DNA of 8,304 nt from Phenylobacterium sp. CCH9-H3 (GTDB lineage Bacteria; Pseudomonadota; Alphaproteobacteria; Caulobacterales; Caulobacteraceae): positions 1-8,304 of the forward strand of contig NZ_LSJI01000014.1 in the NCBI RefSeq assembly GCF_001557235.1, in the 5' to 3' direction. The notes beneath the pieces were generated by a model that was not told the DNA's origin, did no database searches, and was given only the letters and a program-made list of their open reading frames with translations. The position numbers and the translations under genes were made by a program. The stretch's first letter is position 1. Every line of letters starts with the position of its first letter. Shown piece by piece: positions 1-6,882 of the stretch.

Positions 1-310
1 CCACCACCCCCGCCACGCACGCGGCGGCCAGGCCAACCCCCATGCCCGCGGGCAGCAGCCAGTCGACCCAGCGGCGCCGGTGTGGACGCGGCGCGCTGGC
101 GGCGATCCGCGCCGCGAGGCCCACCGAGCCGTGGGGGCGTTCGAAGGCGTCCAGCAGGGTATCCAACGCCGCAGCTTGGGAGAGGACATCGCGCGCCCAC
201 GCAGGCCGCGACGCCATCACCTCGGCGGCAGCCTCGCGCTCGTCCTCTGGCCAGCGGGCGACGTCGCCGCCATAGGCTTCCGCGAGGGCCTCGAAACGAT
301 CAGGAGTCAT
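1..310 (-). CDS. Putative membrane anti-sigma factor, C-terminus cut off by window edge
   Basis: The frame reads 103 residues from an ATG at 310 to the left window edge without a stop. The N-terminal part is soluble and mostly helical, with a motif YGGDVARWPEDER at residues 13-25 that I associate with small alphaproteobacterial proteins encoded next to ECF sigma factors. A basic stretch (RPHRRRW, 75-81) leads into a hydrophobic segment from about residue 82 (WLLPAGMGVGLAAACVAG), which reads as the start of a membrane span with the N-terminus in the cytoplasm. No HxxxCxxC zinc-binding anti-sigma motif is visible. The ATG overlaps the end of the sigma factor gene by 11 nt and has a strong Shine-Dalgarno inside that gene, so the two are translationally coupled. 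The likely job is to hold the sigma factor inactive at the inner membrane. This is inferred from context and topology, not from a recognised anti-sigma domain; the periplasmic part, if any, lies outside the window. Confidence 0.75.
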   Translation of the reverse strand, partial: MTPDRFEALAEAYGGDVARWPEDEREAAAEVMASRPAWARDVLSQAAALDTLLDAFERPHGSVGLAARIAASAPRPHRRRWVDWLLPAGMGVGLAAACVAGVV

Positions 311-854
311 CCCGTCCCTCCTTCAGGTCCGCCAGGGCCGCTCGCAAGGCCCGACGGCCGCGCCCCAGCAGGCTTTCCACCGCCTCGACGCTTATCCCCA
401 TCACCGCGGCGGCTTCGATATTGCCGAGCTCCTGGTAGTGGCAGAGCACCACCGCCTCCCGCTGGCGTTCCGGCAAGGCCTGAAGCGCCTGGGCCACGCG
501 GCGGCCGGTGTCCGACGCCTGAAGGCCGCGATCCGGGCCTGGGCTTTCGTCCGCCCGCTCCGGCGGCTCCGCGTACGCGATCTCGCGCCGGCGCCGCAGC
601 CGGTCGTAGCAGAGGTTCAGCGCCACGCGGTGCAGCCAGGTGTCGAAGCGTGCGGCGCCCGGCGTCCACTTCGGCGCGTGCTTCCAGACCCGCAGGAACG
701 TCTCCTGGGCGACGTCCTCGGCCTCGCCGCTGTCGCCCAGCATACGGCCCGCCAGGGACAGCAGGCGCGGCAGCTTGCGGGCGACGAGGGCGCGCACTGC
801 GGCGGGATCGCCCGCCGCGACACGCAACACGAGCTCCTCGTCGGGATCCCCCAA
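300..854 (-). CDS. ECF-type RNA polymerase sigma factor
   Basis: A two-domain sigma-70 family protein of 184 residues, the usual ECF size, directing RNA polymerase to stress promoters. Region 2 covers about residues 20-91: LGDSGEAEDVAQETFLRVW (39-57) is the region 2.1/2.2 signature, and FDTWLHRVALNLCYDRLRRR (70-89) is the region 2.3/2.4 promoter-melting and -10 recognition segment. A Pro/Asp-rich linker follows (about 95-115). Region 4 covers about 118-172, with LPERQREAVVLCHYQEL (127-143) and the helix-turn-helix AAAVMGISVEAVESLLGRGR (148-167). There is no C-terminal extension. The start is uncertain. The frame is open to a GTG at 947, but that would overlap the EF-hand gene by 64 nt and add a Pro/Arg-rich tail unlike a sigma N-terminus. 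I prefer the TTG at 854, which has GAGG six bases upstream. It sits 29 nt after the EF-hand gene and overlaps the putative anti-sigma start, suggesting one operon. I cannot assign an ECF subgroup. Confidence 0.92.
   Translation of the reverse strand: MGDPDEELVLRVAAGDPAAVRALVARKLPRLLSLAGRMLGDSGEAEDVAQETFLRVWKHAPKWTPGAARFDTWLHRVALNLCYDRLRRRREIAYAEPPERADESPGPDRGLQASDTGRRVAQALQALPERQREAVVLCHYQELGNIEAAAVMGISVEAVESLLGRGRRALRAALADLKEGRDDS
317..323 (-). promoter_or_regulatory. Strong Shine-Dalgarno of the putative anti-sigma gene, inside the sigma factor gene
   Basis: AAGGAGG on the minus strand with 6 nt to the ATG at 310. It lies in the last codons of the sigma factor (Lys-Glu-Gly), so ribosomes finishing sigma can re-initiate on the anti-sigma gene. 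It is much stronger than the site in front of the sigma factor and decides the ATG at 310 as the start. Confidence 0.75.
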
Positions 855-883
855 GCCTGACCTCGCCCCGGGCGGCGGCGGTG

Positions 884-1333
884 CTACTGAGCGCCCGGGC
901 CGCCACGCCGTTGCCGCATCATGAGCAACTCCCCTTTCGAGAGCCACCCATCCTTGTTGCTGTCGGCCATCTGGAAGCGGCGGTCCGTCATGGCGGTCAG
1001 CTCCGCCCTGGTGACGGCGCCGTCCTTGTCGGCGTCCATACGCATGATCATGCCGCCCGGAGCGCCGCCCTTGCGCCCCTCAGGGCCGGCAGCCTGAGCC
1101 GCCTTGGCGGCCGCGTCCGCCTCGGCCTGGGTGATCTTGCCGTCCTTGTTCGTGTCCATACGAGCGAACATGCGCGCCTGGCGCTCGGCGCTGGAGACCC
1201 TGAATTCGGCGAGGGTCACCTTGCCGTCGCGGTCCGTGTCCGGGTTCGTCGGCTGGCGTTGGCCCATCGGCTGGGCGTGCGCGGCGCTCGCCATCAGGGC
1301 GGCGGCGACAGTGGCGAGAAGAATTCGGTTCAT
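884..1333 (-). CDS. Secreted EF-hand calcium-binding protein
   Basis: A 149-residue protein with a signal peptide (residues 1-20: MNR, hydrophobic core ILLATVAAALM, cleavage probably after AHA before Gln21), so it is exported to the periplasm or beyond. The mature part carries four full 12-residue EF-hand loops of the form D-x-[DN]-x-D-G-x-[IVL]-[ST]-x-x-E: DTDRDGKVTLAE (32-43), DTNKDGKITQAE (60-71), DADKDGAVTRAE (100-111) and DSNKDGWLSKGE (124-135). The middle linker (72-99) is Ala/Gly-rich. All loops keep the acidic ligands and the terminal Glu, so calcium binding is expected. A longer frame opens 14 codons earlier at 1375, but the ATG at 1333 is preferred because it puts the signal peptide at the N-terminus and has GAGGA just upstream. 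It follows glnE by 66 nt and precedes the sigma factor by 29 nt. It may be the extracytoplasmic sensor or a target of that sigma system; this is inference from gene order. Confidence 0.9.
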   Translation of the reverse strand: MNRILLATVAAALMASAAHAQPMGQRQPTNPDTDRDGKVTLAEFRVSSAERQARMFARMDTNKDGKITQAEADAAAKAAQAAGPEGRKGGAPGGMIMRMDADKDGAVTRAELTAMTDRRFQMADSNKDGWLSKGELLMMRQRRGGPGAQ

Positions 1334-1399
1334 GTGTCCTCGGAAGTCAGTGTCCGTGCCCCCGAGTTCTTTCACGCCGCATGGCGCGCATTCCGTCGC

Positions 1400-4324
1400 T
1401 CACGCTTTCACCACCGCCAGATAGGCCGCGCGCGCCGCCGCCTGCGCCGTTTTCAGCCGCGTCTGCAGCGCCTTGAGCGTCTTGGCTTCTCCGGCCCGGG
1501 CGAGGAGAGCCTGGAAGGCCTTCGGCTCCTGCCCGGGCTCGGGGTTGTCGTCGAGGGCCACCTTCAGGAGCTGGGTGAGGTTCTGCTGCAACCGCCAGGC
1601 GCGCTGCAGCGCTTCCAGCGGCTCGGGCGCGGCCAGGCCCGCGGCCCCGAGCGCCGCCAGCGCCTGCGCGGTGTTGGGCGACAGGGGTCCGCCCTCAGCG
1701 GCGTGGACCAGCTGCTGGAACTGGGCGGCGAACTCGATGTCGACCAGGCCGCCCGGCGACAGCTTCAAGTCCCAGTCGCCCTTTGGCGGCCGCTCCTCTT
1801 CCAGCAGCTTGCGCATGTCGCGCACGTCGCGCGCCGTCTTCTTCGCGTCGCGCGGCCGGCGCAGCGCCGCGTCGATGGCGGCCTCCGCGTCAGCGGCGAA
1901 CCCTGGGGAGGTGGCCCACGCCACCCGCGCGCGGGTCAGCGCCAGGAGCTCCCAGGTCTCGGCCTCGCCCTCGTAATAGTGGTCGAAGGCCGCGAAACTC
2001 ACCGCCACCGGCCCCTTGGTGCCAGACGGCCGCAGCTGCATGTCCACCTCGTAGAGCTGGCCCTCAGCCGTTGGGCTCGACAGGGCCGCGATCAGGCGCT
2101 GGGTGAAGCGGCCGTAGAAGGCCGAGGCGTCCCAGCCCTTGACGGCGGAGGCGGCGGCCGGGTCCGCGGCGCGGTAGAGGGTCATGAGGTCCAGGTCGGA
2201 CGAGGCGCTCATCTCCCGCGACCCGCATTTGCCCAGGGCGACCACCGCCACCTCGCCCGCGAACTCCCCGCCTAGGCGGATGGTCTCGGCGAGCGCAGCG
2301 GGCGCCAGGCTTTCGATGCACAGGTCGGCAAGATCGGCGAAGGCGCGGCCCGCCGCCTCGGCCGAGGCGGCGCCGCTCATCACCTGGACGCCGACGCGGA
2401 AGGCTTGCTCCCGGTGCAGGCGGCGCACGACGTCCATGGCCGCTTCGAAGCCACCAGCTCGCGAGACGGCCCGCTGCATGTCGGCCCGCTCGGCGGCGAT
2501 CTCGATCTCGCTGAAGAAGTCGGGGTCCACCATGGCGTCGATAGCCGCCGGGCGACGGGCCAGGGTGTTCGCCAGCTTCGGCGCGAAGGCCAGCACCTGG
2601 ACCACCAGTTCGAACAGCTTCGGCTGGGCCAGGAACAGGGACTGGAGCTGCACGCCGCTGCTGATGCCGCCGAAGAAGTCGCAGAAGCGGTTGAAGGCGA
2701 CGTCCGGCGCGCCGGTGGCATGGGCGGCCTCCAGCAGGCGCGGCGCCAGCCGGGTGAACAGCTCGCGGCCGCGCTCGGTCCGGGTCGCCGCCACGTGGCC
2801 ATGGTGCCACGCGCGGATGGTCTGCGACACCCGGGCCGGATTGGAGAAGCCCATGCGGCCGATGGTGGCCAGCGTCTCGGGGTCGTCGTCGACGCCCGTG
2901 AACACCAGGCTGCCGAACCGCGACGACAACGGCTCCTCGTCCGGGAAGAGTTCGGCGTAGCGGACGTTCACCGCCTTCAAGGTGCGGGTGATATCGGCGT
3001 CGAAGCTGCGGAGGAGCGCGGGGCCGGACAGGGCGGCCACCCGGCGGCGGTCGACGTCGGACTCGGGCAGCTTGTGGGTCTGCTCATCCTCCAGCATCTG
3101 GATCCGATGCTCGACGGCGCGCAGGCGTCGGTAGGCTTCCGTGAGTTCGGCGGCAGTCGCCCGGGTGACGTGGCCCGCCTGCGCCAGGGCGGCAAGCGCG
3201 TCCAGGGTCCGCGGGCTGCGAAGCTCCGGGTGGCGGCCGCCCAGGATCAGTTGCTGGGTCTGAACGTAGAATTCGATTTCGCGAATGCCGCCCCGGCCCA
3301 GCTTCAGGTCGACGCCTTTGGCCGACACCCGCTCATCGACCTTGTGGGCGTGGATCTGGCGCTTGATCGCGTGGATGTCGGCGATGGCCGCGAAATCAAG
3401 GTTCTTGCGCCAGATGTAGGGCGAGAGCTCGGCCAGGAAGCGCTTGGCGGCGGCCATGTCGCCGGCGCAGGCCCGCGCCTTGATGAACGCCGCCCGTTCC
3501 CAGTTCTGGCCGACCGTCTCGTAGTATTCGAGCGCGGCGGGCACCGGCACGGCCGGCGGCGTCGAGGACGGGTCGGGACGCAGCCGCAGGTCCATCCGGA
3601 AGACGTAGCCGTCGGGCGTGCGCGCCTGCATCAGATCCGACACCCGCTGGGTCAGCCGCACCGCGAAGGCCTGCACCTCGACGCCCTCGGCGAGCGCCTC
3701 GGCCAGCGGCTCCGGCTCGAAGAAGACCGACACGTCGATGTCGCTGGAGTAGTTCAGTTCGTAGGCGCCCTGCTTGCCCATGGCGACGCAGAACCAGCCC
3801 GGCACGGGGCCACCGGCGCCCTCCCCCAGCCGGGCCAGACGGCCGGCCTCCAGCTCGCCGCGGGCAGCCGAGGTCAGCGCCGCCGCCACCGCGGCGTCAG
3901 CGAAGCAGGTGAGCGCGGAGGTCACTTGGTCCAGGTCCCAGACGCCGCCCAGGTCGGCCAGCGCGGTCAGCAGGTGAAGTTCCTGCTTCAAGAGCCGCAG
4001 CGGCGCCTGGGCAGCCTCCGGCAGCACGTCGGCCACGGCCGCCGTACGGGCCAGGATGTCGGCCAGCCGGGACGCGGGATCGTCCGCCAGCAGCGCGGCC
4101 AGTCGCTCGGGGTCGCGGCGGGCGAGGCCGGCGAGATAGGGCGAGGCTCCGAACACCGGCGCCAGCGCCGGCCACGCCTGGTCCAGGTCGGGCGTCCAGA
4201 TCCGGTTGGCGACGATGCCGCGCAGCCGTTCGGCGGCCTTCACGTCGAGCACGGGGCCACAGGGCTGCAGGCGGGCGGCCAGGCGTTGCGTTCCGGTTGC
4301 GTCGGGACTCATGTCACGCATCAT
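1400..4324 (-). CDS. glnE: Bifunctional glutamine synthetase adenylyltransferase / adenylyl-removing enzyme GlnE
   Basis: Adds AMP to, or removes it from, a conserved tyrosine of glutamine synthetase GlnA, switching ammonia assimilation off or on in response to PII proteins and glutamine; cytoplasmic. At 974 residues it matches the family (E. coli about 946). It has two homologous nucleotidyltransferase halves. The N-terminal de-adenylylating half has GKQGAYELNYSSDIDV at 183-198 (metal ligands Asp195, Asp197), MDLRLRP at 244-250 and LGRGGIREIEF at 342-352. The C-terminal adenylylating half repeats the pattern with GKCGSREMSASSDLDL at 698-713 (Asp710, Asp712), DMQLRPSG at 761-768 and LSPGGLVDIEF at 855-865. 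Both active sites look intact, so both activities are expected. The start is ambiguous: ATGs at 4324, 4321 and 4312 and a TTG at 4348 are in frame, none with a clear Shine-Dalgarno. The shortest (4312, MSPDATG) is also credible. Its promoter must lie at or inside the divergent doxX-like gene. Confidence 0.97.
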   Translation of the reverse strand: MMRDMSPDATGTQRLAARLQPCGPVLDVKAAERLRGIVANRIWTPDLDQAWPALAPVFGASPYLAGLARRDPERLAALLADDPASRLADILARTAAVADVLPEAAQAPLRLLKQELHLLTALADLGGVWDLDQVTSALTCFADAAVAAALTSAARGELEAGRLARLGEGAGGPVPGWFCVAMGKQGAYELNYSSDIDVSVFFEPEPLAEALAEGVEVQAFAVRLTQRVSDLMQARTPDGYVFRMDLRLRPDPSSTPPAVPVPAALEYYETVGQNWERAAFIKARACAGDMAAAKRFLAELSPYIWRKNLDFAAIADIHAIKRQIHAHKVDERVSAKGVDLKLGRGGIREIEFYVQTQQLILGGRHPELRSPRTLDALAALAQAGHVTRATAAELTEAYRRLRAVEHRIQMLEDEQTHKLPESDVDRRRVAALSGPALLRSFDADITRTLKAVNVRYAELFPDEEPLSSRFGSLVFTGVDDDPETLATIGRMGFSNPARVSQTIRAWHHGHVAATRTERGRELFTRLAPRLLEAAHATGAPDVAFNRFCDFFGGISSGVQLQSLFLAQPKLFELVVQVLAFAPKLANTLARRPAAIDAMVDPDFFSEIEIAAERADMQRAVSRAGGFEAAMDVVRRLHREQAFRVGVQVMSGAASAEAAGRAFADLADLCIESLAPAALAETIRLGGEFAGEVAVVALGKCGSREMSASSDLDLMTLYRAADPAAASAVKGWDASAFYGRFTQRLIAALSSPTAEGQLYEVDMQLRPSGTKGPVAVSFAAFDHYYEGEAETWELLALTRARVAWATSPGFAADAEAAIDAALRRPRDAKKTARDVRDMRKLLEEERPPKGDWDLKLSPGGLVDIEFAAQFQQLVHAAEGGPLSPNTAQALAALGAAGLAAPEPLEALQRAWRLQQNLTQLLKVALDDNPEPGQEPKAFQALLARAGEAKTLKALQTRLKTAQAAARAAYLAVVKA

Positions 4325-4333
4325 CGGGACGTC

Positions 4334-4338
4334 GGAGG
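4334..4338 (+). promoter_or_regulatory. Shine-Dalgarno of the DoxX-like gene
   Basis: GGAGG with 9 nt to the ATG at 4348. It selects this ATG over the upstream in-frame ATG at 4297, which lies inside glnE. It sits within the short stretch between the two divergent start codons. Confidence 0.65.
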
Positions 4339-4347
4339 GCTGCTGCA

Positions 4348-4767
4348 ATGAACCGTCTCATCACGCTTCCCCACCTCACCGCCGGAACCGACCTGGCCTT
4401 CCTGGCTCTGCGCGTCGGCGTGGGCGCCTTTCTGGTCTGGGGCGTCTGGGACAACATCACCAGCGCCGAACACATGGCGACGTTCATCAAATTCCTTCGT
4501 CAGTTCGGCTTTCCTATGCCCGAGCTGCTCGCCCCCTTCGATGTCTGGCTGCAGTTCGCCGTAGGCGTGCTGTTCATCCTGGGCCTGGCGACCCGCTGGG
4601 CGGGCCTGGCCTGCGCGCTGAACTTCGTCATCGCCATCGTGATGGTCGACCATCTGCAGGGGTGGCGCGGATCGTTCGGCTCGCAATGCCTGGTGCTCAT
4701 CGGCCTGGTGCTGGCCACGCATGGGCCAGGACGGTTCTCGGTCGATCGAATGCTGGAGCGCCGTTAG
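4348..4767 (+). CDS. DoxX-family small integral membrane protein
   Basis: A 139-residue hydrophobic protein with four predicted membrane helices: about 15-35 (DLAFLALRVGVGAFLVWGVW), 60-82 (ending LQFAVGVLFILGL), 84-101 (WAGLACALNFVIAIVMVD) and 109-124 (SQCLVLIGLVLATHGPG). Length, helix spacing, the arginine in helix 1 (LALRVGVG) and the conserved-looking FGFPMPELLAPF segment (53-64) between helices 1 and 2 fit the DoxX/SURF4-like superfamily. These are small inner-membrane proteins, some linked to terminal oxidases or redox stress; the substrate here is unknown. It is the only plus-strand gene in the window. Its start faces glnE, and its TAG stop interlocks with the TAA of the convergent kinase gene (4764-4767), leaving no room for a terminator between them. 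It probably has its own promoter inside the 5' part of glnE; I could not recognise one. Nothing in the sequence ties it to either neighbouring system. Confidence 0.85.
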   Translation: MNRLITLPHLTAGTDLAFLALRVGVGAFLVWGVWDNITSAEHMATFIKFLRQFGFPMPELLAPFDVWLQFAVGVLFILGLATRWAGLACALNFVIAIVMVDHLQGWRGSFGSQCLVLIGLVLATHGPGRFSVDRMLERR

Positions 4768-6170
4768 GCGCGGGGCAGGATGAAGGCCACGCGCAGGCCA
4801 GGGCCCATCTCGCCGACCTTGCCGGGCCCCTCGGACAGTTCCAGCCGCCCCCCGTGCGCCTCGGCCACGGCCGCCACCAGCGAAAGGCCTAGTCCCGCCC
4901 CCGGTTCGTTGCGGCTATTCTCCAGGCGGACGAAGCGCTGGATCACCCGTTCGCGGTCCTCGTCCGGCACGCCCGGTCCGGTATCGGTCACCGAGAACTC
5001 CACCTCGCCCGACGACCGACGCCGCACGCGCAGCATGATGGCCCCGCCCGCCGGCGTGTACTTCACCGCGTTGTCGAGAATGTTCGCCAGAGCCTGGGCC
5101 AGGAACTCGCGGTTGCCGCGGACGGTCAGGTCCTTGGCGATTTCGGCCGCATATTCGATGTCCTTCTCCTCGCAGAAGGGCTCGTAGAGCTCGCTGATGT
5201 CGGCGGCCAGGTCCGCAGGGTCGAAAAGGGTGGGATTGGGCGCCTGGCCAGCGGCCTGCAGGCGGGCGATCGACAGCACGGCGCCGAAGGTCTTCAGCAC
5301 CCCATCGGTGTCCTCCAGCGCCTGGGCCAGGGCCTCCTCGGCGTTCCCCTTGCCGGCCTCCACATCGATGTAGGCGGTCTCGAGCCGGGCGCGCAGGCGG
5401 GTCAAGGGCGAGCGGAGGTCGTGGGCGATGGCGTCGCCGGCGTGCTTGTGCCCCTGCATCGAGCGTTCGAGCCGGTCCAGCATCTCGTTGACCCCCTGGG
5501 CGAGTTCGTCGAACTCGTCCCGCGCGCCGCGGACCCGGGCGCGGACCCCCTGCTCTCCATTGCGCACGCGCTCGACGACGCTGATCAGGTCCACCATCGT
5601 GCGCGAGACATTTCGGCTGACCAGCAGGCCGCCCGCCAGGCCCAGCAGGACCACCAGGGCGACCGAAGCCCAGAGCGCGCGCACCACGCGCGCCACATAG
5701 GCCTCGTCCTCGCCGGCGTCGGCGCCCACGAACAGGATCTCGCCGCCGCCGAGCTTCCGCTGCAGGCCGCGAGCCGGGTGCTTCACCTCCCGGCCCTCGG
5801 CGTCCACGTCGGTCACCTGGAACGTCGCCCAGGCCGGTTCGTCCGCGAAGTCCTCCACCGGGCTCTCCTCGATGGAGCCGGAAATGCGCCGTCCATCCTT
5901 GGTGAGCAGCAGATAGAGAAACGGCTTCTCGCTCGCGGCGCGCTGGATCAGCGACTGGTTCACCGCGTCGATCCCGGCGCGGTCGTAGACGTCGACGAGG
6001 CTGCGCATCTCGCGCCGGATTTCCTGGTCGGTGCGCCGCGTCGCCTCGCCGGCGGTGGCGACGTAGATGTAGGCCAGGAAGGCGAACGCCGCGCTGGCGA
6101 ACAGCAGCACGAACAGCAGCGTCAGCCGGAAGGGCGCCGTCCGGAAGATGCGCGGCATGCGCACGGCCAC
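4764..6170 (-). CDS. HAMP-domain sensor histidine kinase
   Basis: A 468-residue inner-membrane sensor kinase that should phosphorylate the response regulator encoded 12 nt upstream. Layout: first membrane helix about 12-37; a periplasmic sensor region about 38-160 with no domain I recognise; second helix about 163-185; HAMP about 186-238; dimerisation/phosphoacceptor domain with H-box AIAHDLRSPLTRLR at 247-260 (phosphorylated residue His250); ATP-binding domain with N-box LANILDNAVKYTP (361-373), G1 box DTGPGVP (396-402), F-box-like RFVRLE (412-417) and G2 box GAGLGLSLV (424-432). All catalytic motifs are present, so it should be active as kinase and probably phosphatase. The GTG at 6170 is chosen because AGGGGA, overlapping the TAG stop of the regulator gene, lies 8 nt upstream; an ATG four codons later (6158) has no such site. 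It is the last gene of the protease-regulator-kinase operon and ends against the DoxX-like gene. Confidence 0.95.
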   Translation of the reverse strand: MAVRMPRIFRTAPFRLTLLFVLLFASAAFAFLAYIYVATAGEATRRTDQEIRREMRSLVDVYDRAGIDAVNQSLIQRAASEKPFLYLLLTKDGRRISGSIEESPVEDFADEPAWATFQVTDVDAEGREVKHPARGLQRKLGGGEILFVGADAGEDEAYVARVVRALWASVALVVLLGLAGGLLVSRNVSRTMVDLISVVERVRNGEQGVRARVRGARDEFDELAQGVNEMLDRLERSMQGHKHAGDAIAHDLRSPLTRLRARLETAYIDVEAGKGNAEEALAQALEDTDGVLKTFGAVLSIARLQAAGQAPNPTLFDPADLAADISELYEPFCEEKDIEYAAEIAKDLTVRGNREFLAQALANILDNAVKYTPAGGAIMLRVRRRSSGEVEFSVTDTGPGVPDEDRERVIQRFVRLENSRNEPGAGLGLSLVAAVAEAHGGRLELSEGPGKVGEMGPGLRVAFILPRA

Positions 6171-6182
6171 GCGCCGGATCCC

Positions 6183-6854
6183 CTAAGCGTCGAGCCGGTA
6201 GCCCGCGCCGCGCACCGTCTGCAGCATCGGCCGGTCGAACCCTTTGTCGATCTTGGACCGCAGCCGGGAGATGTGGACGTCGATGACGTTGGTCTGTGGA
6301 TCGAAGTGGTAGTGCCAGACCTTCTCCAGCAGCATGGTGCGCGTCACCGACTGGCCGGCATGCCGCATCATGAATTCCAGGAGCTGGAACTCCCGCGGCT
6401 GCAGGTCGATCTCCTTGCCGGAGCGGTGAACCGTCCTGGCGATCAGGTCCATTTCCAGCTCGCCGACCTTGAGCAGGGTCTGGACCGAACCCGTGTCCCG
6501 GCGGCGCGCCAGGGCCTCGATGCGGGCGATCAGCTCGGGAAAGGCGTACGGCTTGACCAGGTAGTCGTCGCCGCCGGCCTGCAGGCCGTCCACCCGATCG
6601 CCGACCTCGCCCAGCGCCGACAGAAACAGCACGGGCGTCCGGTCGCCCTCGCGACGCAGCGTGCCCACGAGGGTCAGGCCGTCCATCTTGGGCATCATGC
6701 GGTCGACGATCATGACGTCGAACTCGCCGTCCCGGGCGGCGGCCAGGCCCTCCTCGCCGTCCGCCCCGCGGACGCAGTCGTGGCCAGCCTCGGTCAGGCC
6801 GCGCGCCATGGCTTCGGCCGCTTCGAGATCGTCCTCGACAATCAGGATCCGCAT
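6183..6854 (-). CDS. OmpR/PhoB-family response regulator
   Basis: A 223-residue DNA-binding regulator. The receiver domain (1-115) keeps all the key residues: acidic pair Asp8/Asp9, phosphorylated Asp51 in VDRMMPKMDG, switch Ser79 in LFLSALG, aromatic Tyr98 and Lys101 in DDYLVKPYAF. A winged helix-turn-helix domain of OmpR type fills about 128-223, with LQPREFQLLEFMMRHAGQ (151-168), the recognition-helix region NVIDVHISRLRSKID and the C-terminal wing TVRGAGYRLD. Receiver plus winged helix at this length is standard for PhoB/OmpR proteins. The ATG at 6854 is preceded by GGGA five bases upstream and lies 28 nt after the protease stop; the kinase starts 12 nt after its own stop, so it forms a cognate pair with that kinase. 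Its targets are not visible here; control of the operon containing the protease is a reasonable guess. The family resemblance alone cannot tell whether the signal is envelope stress, metal or phosphate. Confidence 0.96.
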   Translation of the reverse strand: MRILIVEDDLEAAEAMARGLTEAGHDCVRGADGEEGLAAARDGEFDVMIVDRMMPKMDGLTLVGTLRREGDRTPVLFLSALGEVGDRVDGLQAGGDDYLVKPYAFPELIARIEALARRRDTGSVQTLLKVGELEMDLIARTVHRSGKEIDLQPREFQLLEFMMRHAGQSVTRTMLLEKVWHYHFDPQTNVIDVHISRLRSKIDKGFDRPMLQTVRGAGYRLDA

Positions 6855-6882
6855 GTGATTCCCGCCCTATCCGTGGCGGAAA

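Noticed and set aside
855..947. N-terminal extension of the sigma factor to a GTG at 947
   Set aside because: It overlaps the EF-hand gene by 64 nt and encodes a Pro/Arg-rich stretch unlike a sigma N-terminus; the TTG at 854 has a better-placed GAGG. Still possible, so the start is flagged as uncertain.
1373..1394. GGAAT ... CGTG on the minus strand in the glnE / EF-hand gap, as an ECF-type autoregulatory promoter
   Set aside because: The spacing is 13 nt instead of the usual 16-17 and neither box is a full match; the gap could hold a promoter but this one is not convincing.
1334..1399. Possible terminator between glnE and the EF-hand gene
   Set aside because: No inverted repeat followed by a T-run is visible, so co-transcription from glnE cannot be excluded or shown.
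80..2275. 731-codon open frame on the plus strand, opposite the anti-sigma, sigma, EF-hand and glnE genes
   Set aside because: It runs antisense through four well-supported genes, its product is low-complexity Arg/Pro/Gly/Ala sequence with no domain, and such frames are expected opposite GC-rich codons.
2405..4351. 648-codon plus-strand open frame opposite glnE
   Set aside because: Antisense shadow of glnE with no recognisable domain; composition mirrors the codon usage of the real gene.
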